A stretch of 9,529 nucleotides of DNA from NCBI GenBank assembly GCA_041486185.1, contig JBGPKX010000242.1, forward strand, positions 1 to 9,529, read 5' to 3'. The first letter of the stretch is position 1. Each line of letters opens with the position of its first letter. The notes beneath the pieces are model-generated. The model was not told the origin of the DNA, searched no databases, and saw only the letters and a list, made by a program, of their open reading frames with translations. Of this stretch, positions 6,572 to 9,529 are shown piece after piece. Source of the stretch: QHXW01 sp041486185. GTDB taxonomy: Bacteria; Acidobacteriota; Terriglobia; Bryobacterales; Bryobacteraceae. Position numbers and translations under genes: made by a program.

Positions 6572-6605
6572 GCCGCGGGTCCGTTCCGGACATCGAATCG
6601 GCGTG

Positions 6606-7343
6606 ATGGTGCGGCACATTGCATTTCTTCGAACCGCGGTTTGGTTTTCGCTAGCCTTACTCGTCGCTCCTTCGCGGTGCCGTGGCCAGAATCTCTCCGA
6701 CTTCACCACGCGGGTGCCGCTCGCGCGGGGCAACACACTCGTGATCGGATTTCTGGGCGGCTGGGAGCGATGGGACGATCCGAACCGCGGCGTGCGCAAG
6801 CTGGCCCGCAAGCTTCGCGCGAGCGGTATCCCGGGGGTCTTCGCCGAGACCGTGAGCAATCATCGGCAGGAACTGGCGCTCGAGCTGATTCAATCGGCCT
6901 TCGATTGGAACCTCAACGGCCGCCTCGATCCCGAAGAGCGCGCCGGCGCACGCATCATTCTCTATGGCCAGAGTCTGGGCGGCGCCGCAGTCGTCTTACT
7001 GGCGCGCAAGCTGTACGCGCTCGGCATTCCCGTGATGCTGTCCGTGCAGGTGGATAGCGTCGGGCGCAACGACGGCGTGATTCCCTCGAATGTAGCCGCC
7101 GCCGCGAACCTGTTCCAGCACGATGGGCCTCCGATTATGGGGCGCACAACCATCCGCGCCGCGGACCCTTCGCGTACCCGTATCCTGGGAAACCTCCGGT
7201 ATCGCTACTGGTTCAAGAGTGTCGATATGTCATCGGCCACGTGGGCGCGGAAAAATCTGGGGGGTGCGCACGCCAAGATGGAACAAGATCCCAAGGTGTG
7301 GGCGCAGGTCGAACGGATGGTCCGGCAGGCGATTCCGCAATAA
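6606..7343 (+). CDS. Secreted alpha/beta hydrolase with EF-hand-like loop
   Basis: I chose ATG 6606 (245 residues) because it gives a normal signal peptide, MVRHIAFLRTAVWFSLALLV with likely cleavage near residue 28; GTG 6546 and ATG 6561 would place 15-20 polar residues in front and overlap recQ. The mature part has the first strand NTLVIGFLGGWERWDD at 43-58, GIPGVFAETVSNHRQEL at 74-90, and the nucleophile elbow GQSLGG at 121-126 (Ser123). Candidate acid and base are Asp150 (in SVQVDSVG) and His222 (in GGAHAKME). Directly before the elbow strand, residues 100-111 (DWNLNGRLDPEE) have the D-x-N-x-N-G-x-L-D-x-x-E spacing of an EF-hand calcium loop. The fold suggests a lipase/esterase-like enzyme; the substrate is unknown. 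It ends 9 nt before the next secreted hydrolase gene, suggesting an operon. Confidence 0.78.
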   Translation: MVRHIAFLRTAVWFSLALLVAPSRCRGQNLSDFTTRVPLARGNTLVIGFLGGWERWDDPNRGVRKLARKLRASGIPGVFAETVSNHRQELALELIQSAFDWNLNGRLDPEERAGARIILYGQSLGGAAVVLLARKLYALGIPVMLSVQVDSVGRNDGVIPSNVAAAANLFQHDGPPIMGRTTIRAADPSRTRILGNLRYRYWFKSVDMSSATWARKNLGGAHAKMEQDPKVWAQVERMVRQAIPQ

Positions 7344-7352
7344 GATGTAAAG

Positions 7353-9341
7353 GTGCGAAAACTTGCCCTAATTTTGCTTGCGGCCAGTGCGCCACTGCTG
7401 TCCGGTCAACCCTCGTCCCCGCGCGAACTGGACATCTCGGGCGCCTCGCCGTGGACCGACACTGGCGTTGACCTGAAGGCCGGCGACACTCTAAAAATCA
7501 CCGCAACCGGCAGTCTGCATTTCGCCGGAGCGAAGGAGAACGGGCCGGAGGGGCTGGCCCGCGGCTGGATGGATCTGCTGCGCATCCTGCCGGTGAACGA
7601 AGCCGGGCGTGGCACGCTCGTGGGGCGCATCGGCTCGAGCGATGCTTCGCGGCCGTTCCTGATCGGCCCCCGCGCCCAGATGAAGGCGCCGGTCGACGGG
7701 CGGGTCTTTCTCGGGATCAATGAAGCGGCAAACGACCAGCCGGAGGGAAGCTTTCACGTCAGAGTGGAGCGTGTCGCGCGGCCTGCTTCCGCCGCCTCAA
7801 ATGTTACAAATGCCCCGCTGCCAAAGCTCACGCAGGAGATGGTCGACAAGATCCCCACGCGCATCACAGATAGCGAAGGCAACGTCGGCGACCGCGTCAA
7901 TTTCCTGATTGTCGGCTCGGAGGCCAAGGTACACCGGGCTCTGGACGCGGCCGGGTGGATCCAGCCCGACAAGTCGATCAAGAACACCCTATTGCGCGGC
8001 GCGCTCGAGAGTTTCTCGAAGGAAGCGTACGTCACCCTGCCCATAAGCAACCTGATGCTGTTCGGCCGCACGCAGGATTTCGGGTACGCCCAGGCCGACC
8101 CCATCAAGGTGATCGCCTCCCGACACCACTTCCGGCTCTGGCGGGTGCCGTTCGCGGTCGATGGCACCCAACTTTGGGCGGGCGCGGGTACGCACGATAT
8201 CGGCCTGGAAAAGGACCAGCGCAACGGCAAGCTGACGCACAAGATCGACCCGGCGGTGGATGGCGAGCGCGACTATATCGGCCAAAGCCTGCAACAAACC
8301 GGCCTGGTAACCAAACTGGATTACATGACGCCTTCTGTGCCGGTGACTGAGGCGCATACCGCAACCGGAGGCAGTTTCCACTCCGACGGCCGCACGCTGG
8401 TGGTCTATCTCCAGCCCGATACCGAGGACGTGAGCCAGAGATTCGCCGACCTGTTCTGCTCGGTCCTCAAGCAGCACAACCCGGATACGGGCGAGTGGGA
8501 AGGCTGTGGCGACTATCTGGAGAATCCCGGCAAGGAGGATGCCGAACTCGCGCCCTTGCCCACCAAGTACCGCGTGCTCATCGTGCCCGGCATTCTGAGC
8601 TCTTGCGCTTCGAACGCGCCGGCATTCGACCAGGGGCAGAAGTACCTGCGCGAAAAGTACGGACTGACGGTCGATCTGCTGGGGGTGCCCAACAACAGTT
8701 GCGAGGACAATGCGCGTATGATCGCCGGCTATTTGCGCGAGCAGCAGAAAACCGATGCGCGCAAGTTCATCGTTTTGGGGTATAGCAAAGGCGCGCCCGA
8801 TCTGCAGGTGGCGCTGGCGGAGGAAGACGGCGTGGCGCAGGCGGTGGCGGCGTTCATCACGGTGGCCGGCGCGTCCGGCGGCTCACCCATCGCCGACACT
8901 CTGCCCGCGCAGGTCAATGGCTGGATTGCCCGATTCCAAAACTTCGGCAAGTGCGAGGGCGACCTGGCCACTGGATTCAAGAGTCTCAAAAGCGAGGTGC
9001 GCCAGGCGTTTCTTTCGAGTTATCCCGACCCCGTGGTTCCGACTTATTCACTGGTAGCGACTTCAGACAAGAACAACACGTCCAAAGCCCTGCTCGATGC
9101 ACAGAAGCTGCTTTCGGTTTTCGATCCCGCCAACGACGGCCAGCTCATCAAGTGGGACGCGATCGTGCCCGGCGCCAAGTATCTCGGCGCCGCGCGCTCC
9201 GATCACTTGGCCGTGGCGCTTCCATTCGACAAGATGGGGGGCGGCGAGGTGCAAAAGTTCATGGACCACTCGCGCTACCCGAGGGCTTCGCTGCTGGAAG
9301 CGCTGGTGCGGTTTGTGACCGGAGATCTGGAGACCAAGTGA
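7353..9341 (+). CDS. Secreted multidomain protein: LecA-like domain, LssY_C domain, alpha/beta hydrolase
   Basis: This 662-residue protein starts at GTG 7353 with a signal peptide (MRKLALILLAASAPLLSGQ). Residues about 25-140 resemble the PA-IL/LecA galactose-binding fold: PWTDTGVDLKAGDTLKI, AKENGPEG, GTLVGRIG, FLGINEA, EGSFHVRVE. Residues about 178-325 match the LssY C-terminal domain: VNFLIVGSEAKVHRALDAAGW, LFGRTQDFGYAQ, HHFRLWRVPF, LWAGAGTHDIG, THKIDPAVDGERDYI. Residues about 404-660 form an alpha/beta hydrolase with YRVLIVPGILSSC at 406-418 and GYSKG at 476-480 (nucleophile Ser478); candidate partners are Asp602 and His618 (in SDHLAVALP). Cys418, Cys450 and Cys534 may form disulfides. I infer an exported hydrolase anchored to a glycan or lipid; the substrate is unknown. 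It lies 9 nt after another secreted hydrolase and overlaps the next gene by 4 bp. Domain names are from memory of the families, not a search. Confidence 0.85.
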   Translation: MRKLALILLAASAPLLSGQPSSPRELDISGASPWTDTGVDLKAGDTLKITATGSLHFAGAKENGPEGLARGWMDLLRILPVNEAGRGTLVGRIGSSDASRPFLIGPRAQMKAPVDGRVFLGINEAANDQPEGSFHVRVERVARPASAASNVTNAPLPKLTQEMVDKIPTRITDSEGNVGDRVNFLIVGSEAKVHRALDAAGWIQPDKSIKNTLLRGALESFSKEAYVTLPISNLMLFGRTQDFGYAQADPIKVIASRHHFRLWRVPFAVDGTQLWAGAGTHDIGLEKDQRNGKLTHKIDPAVDGERDYIGQSLQQTGLVTKLDYMTPSVPVTEAHTATGGSFHSDGRTLVVYLQPDTEDVSQRFADLFCSVLKQHNPDTGEWEGCGDYLENPGKEDAELAPLPTKYRVLIVPGILSSCASNAPAFDQGQKYLREKYGLTVDLLGVPNNSCEDNARMIAGYLREQQKTDARKFIVLGYSKGAPDLQVALAEEDGVAQAVAAFITVAGASGGSPIADTLPAQVNGWIARFQNFGKCEGDLATGFKSLKSEVRQAFLSSYPDPVVPTYSLVATSDKNNTSKALLDAQKLLSVFDPANDGQLIKWDAIVPGAKYLGAARSDHLAVALPFDKMGGGEVQKFMDHSRYPRASLLEALVRFVTGDLETK

Positions 9342-9529
9342 AGCCCGTTACGCTCGCGCCCACCGTAGAACCGGTTGGAGCCGGTACAACACCGCAATGG
9401 CGGACCTGGCAGTGTGTGGCCATTGGTTTCTCGCTCGCCAACCTCGCCTGCTTCCAACGGTGGAAGCCCATGCTTGCATATTCCGCTCGCGACACCTATT
9501 TCATGAGGCTTCCCCCCGCCCCAGCCGAA
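9338..9529 (+). CDS. Probable membrane protein, partial (5' end only)
   Basis: GTG at 9338 overlaps the upstream TGA in a GTGA junction, and GGAGA 4 nt before it is a good ribosome site, so translation is probably coupled to the upstream hydrolase. The frame stays open for 64 codons to the window edge. The visible part has a polar N-terminus, a hydrophobic segment at about 25-39 (QCVAIGFSLANLACF) and then RWKPMLAYSARDTYFMR. This fits the first transmembrane helix of an inner-membrane protein. Too little is visible to name a family. Confidence 0.62.
   Translation, partial: MKPVTLAPTVEPVGAGTTPQWRTWQCVAIGFSLANLACFQRWKPMLAYSARDTYFMRLPPAPAE

Noticed and set aside
6546..6605. Earlier starts (GTG 6546, ATG 6561) for the EF-loop hydrolase
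   Set aside because: They would overlap recQ and bury the signal peptide behind a polar stretch; ATG 6606 gives a regular leader.
7754..8477. Two minus-strand open frames of about 160 codons
   Set aside because: Both are antisense to the LssY_C part of the 662-residue protein; no motif or ribosome site supports them.
9338..9529. Possible sulfatase or transferase N-terminus
   Set aside because: Only 64 residues with one hydrophobic segment are visible; there is no motif to support a family name.
1..9529. tRNA, rRNA, CRISPR, insertion sequence, attachment site or phage genes
   Set aside because: I found no cloverleaf, regular spaced repeats, transposase or integrase motifs or flanking direct repeats in the window.

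Overview
The window is high-GC bacterial DNA with compact gene spacing, GTG/TTG starts and few Shine-Dalgarno sites. The gene set is a DUF1080 protein, a secreted 'YTCLQT'-type protein with a C-terminal beta-barrel-like domain, an LssY_C fusion and a short RecQ. This suggests a soil member of the Acidobacteriota (Bryobacterales/Solibacter-like). That assignment is an inference from gene content and style; there is no rRNA or other marker gene here. Nothing points to a plasmid or phage, and I saw no tRNA, CRISPR array or insertion sequence.

Left part (1-1513): a minus-strand gene runs off the left edge. Its first 216 residues carry the motif series of the CyaA/edema factor/ExoY nucleotidyl cyclase toxins (R-x-x-N, K...H, DYD, HG). 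Only 18 bp away, diverging from it, starts a secreted DUF1080 protein, followed by a probable terminator.

Middle (1498-4911): on the minus strand lie a secreted protein of unknown function and a two-gene unit. In that unit a YtrA-type GntR repressor is followed after 3 bp by a slipin/stomatin-like membrane protein, with a hairpin terminator behind it. In front of the repressor an imperfect inverted repeat of 42 bp covers its start codon and two back-to-back candidate promoters. It is a good candidate operator for self-regulation and for control of the divergent plus-strand gene, a small SprA-family protein with a HEQAH motif.

Right part (5012-9529): all plus strand. A short RecQ helicase (helicase core, zinc site and HRDC, but no room for the RQC winged helix) is followed by three close-set genes. 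These are a secreted alpha/beta hydrolase with an EF-hand-like calcium loop just before the nucleophile elbow, a 662-residue secreted fusion (LecA-like lectin domain, LssY_C, alpha/beta hydrolase with GYSKG), and, overlapping by 4 bp, the start of a probable membrane protein that leaves the window. These three look like one operon for an extracytoplasmic hydrolytic function of unknown substrate.

The items most worth following up are the cyclase-toxin-like gene, the lectin-LssY-hydrolase operon and the repressor/slipin palindrome.
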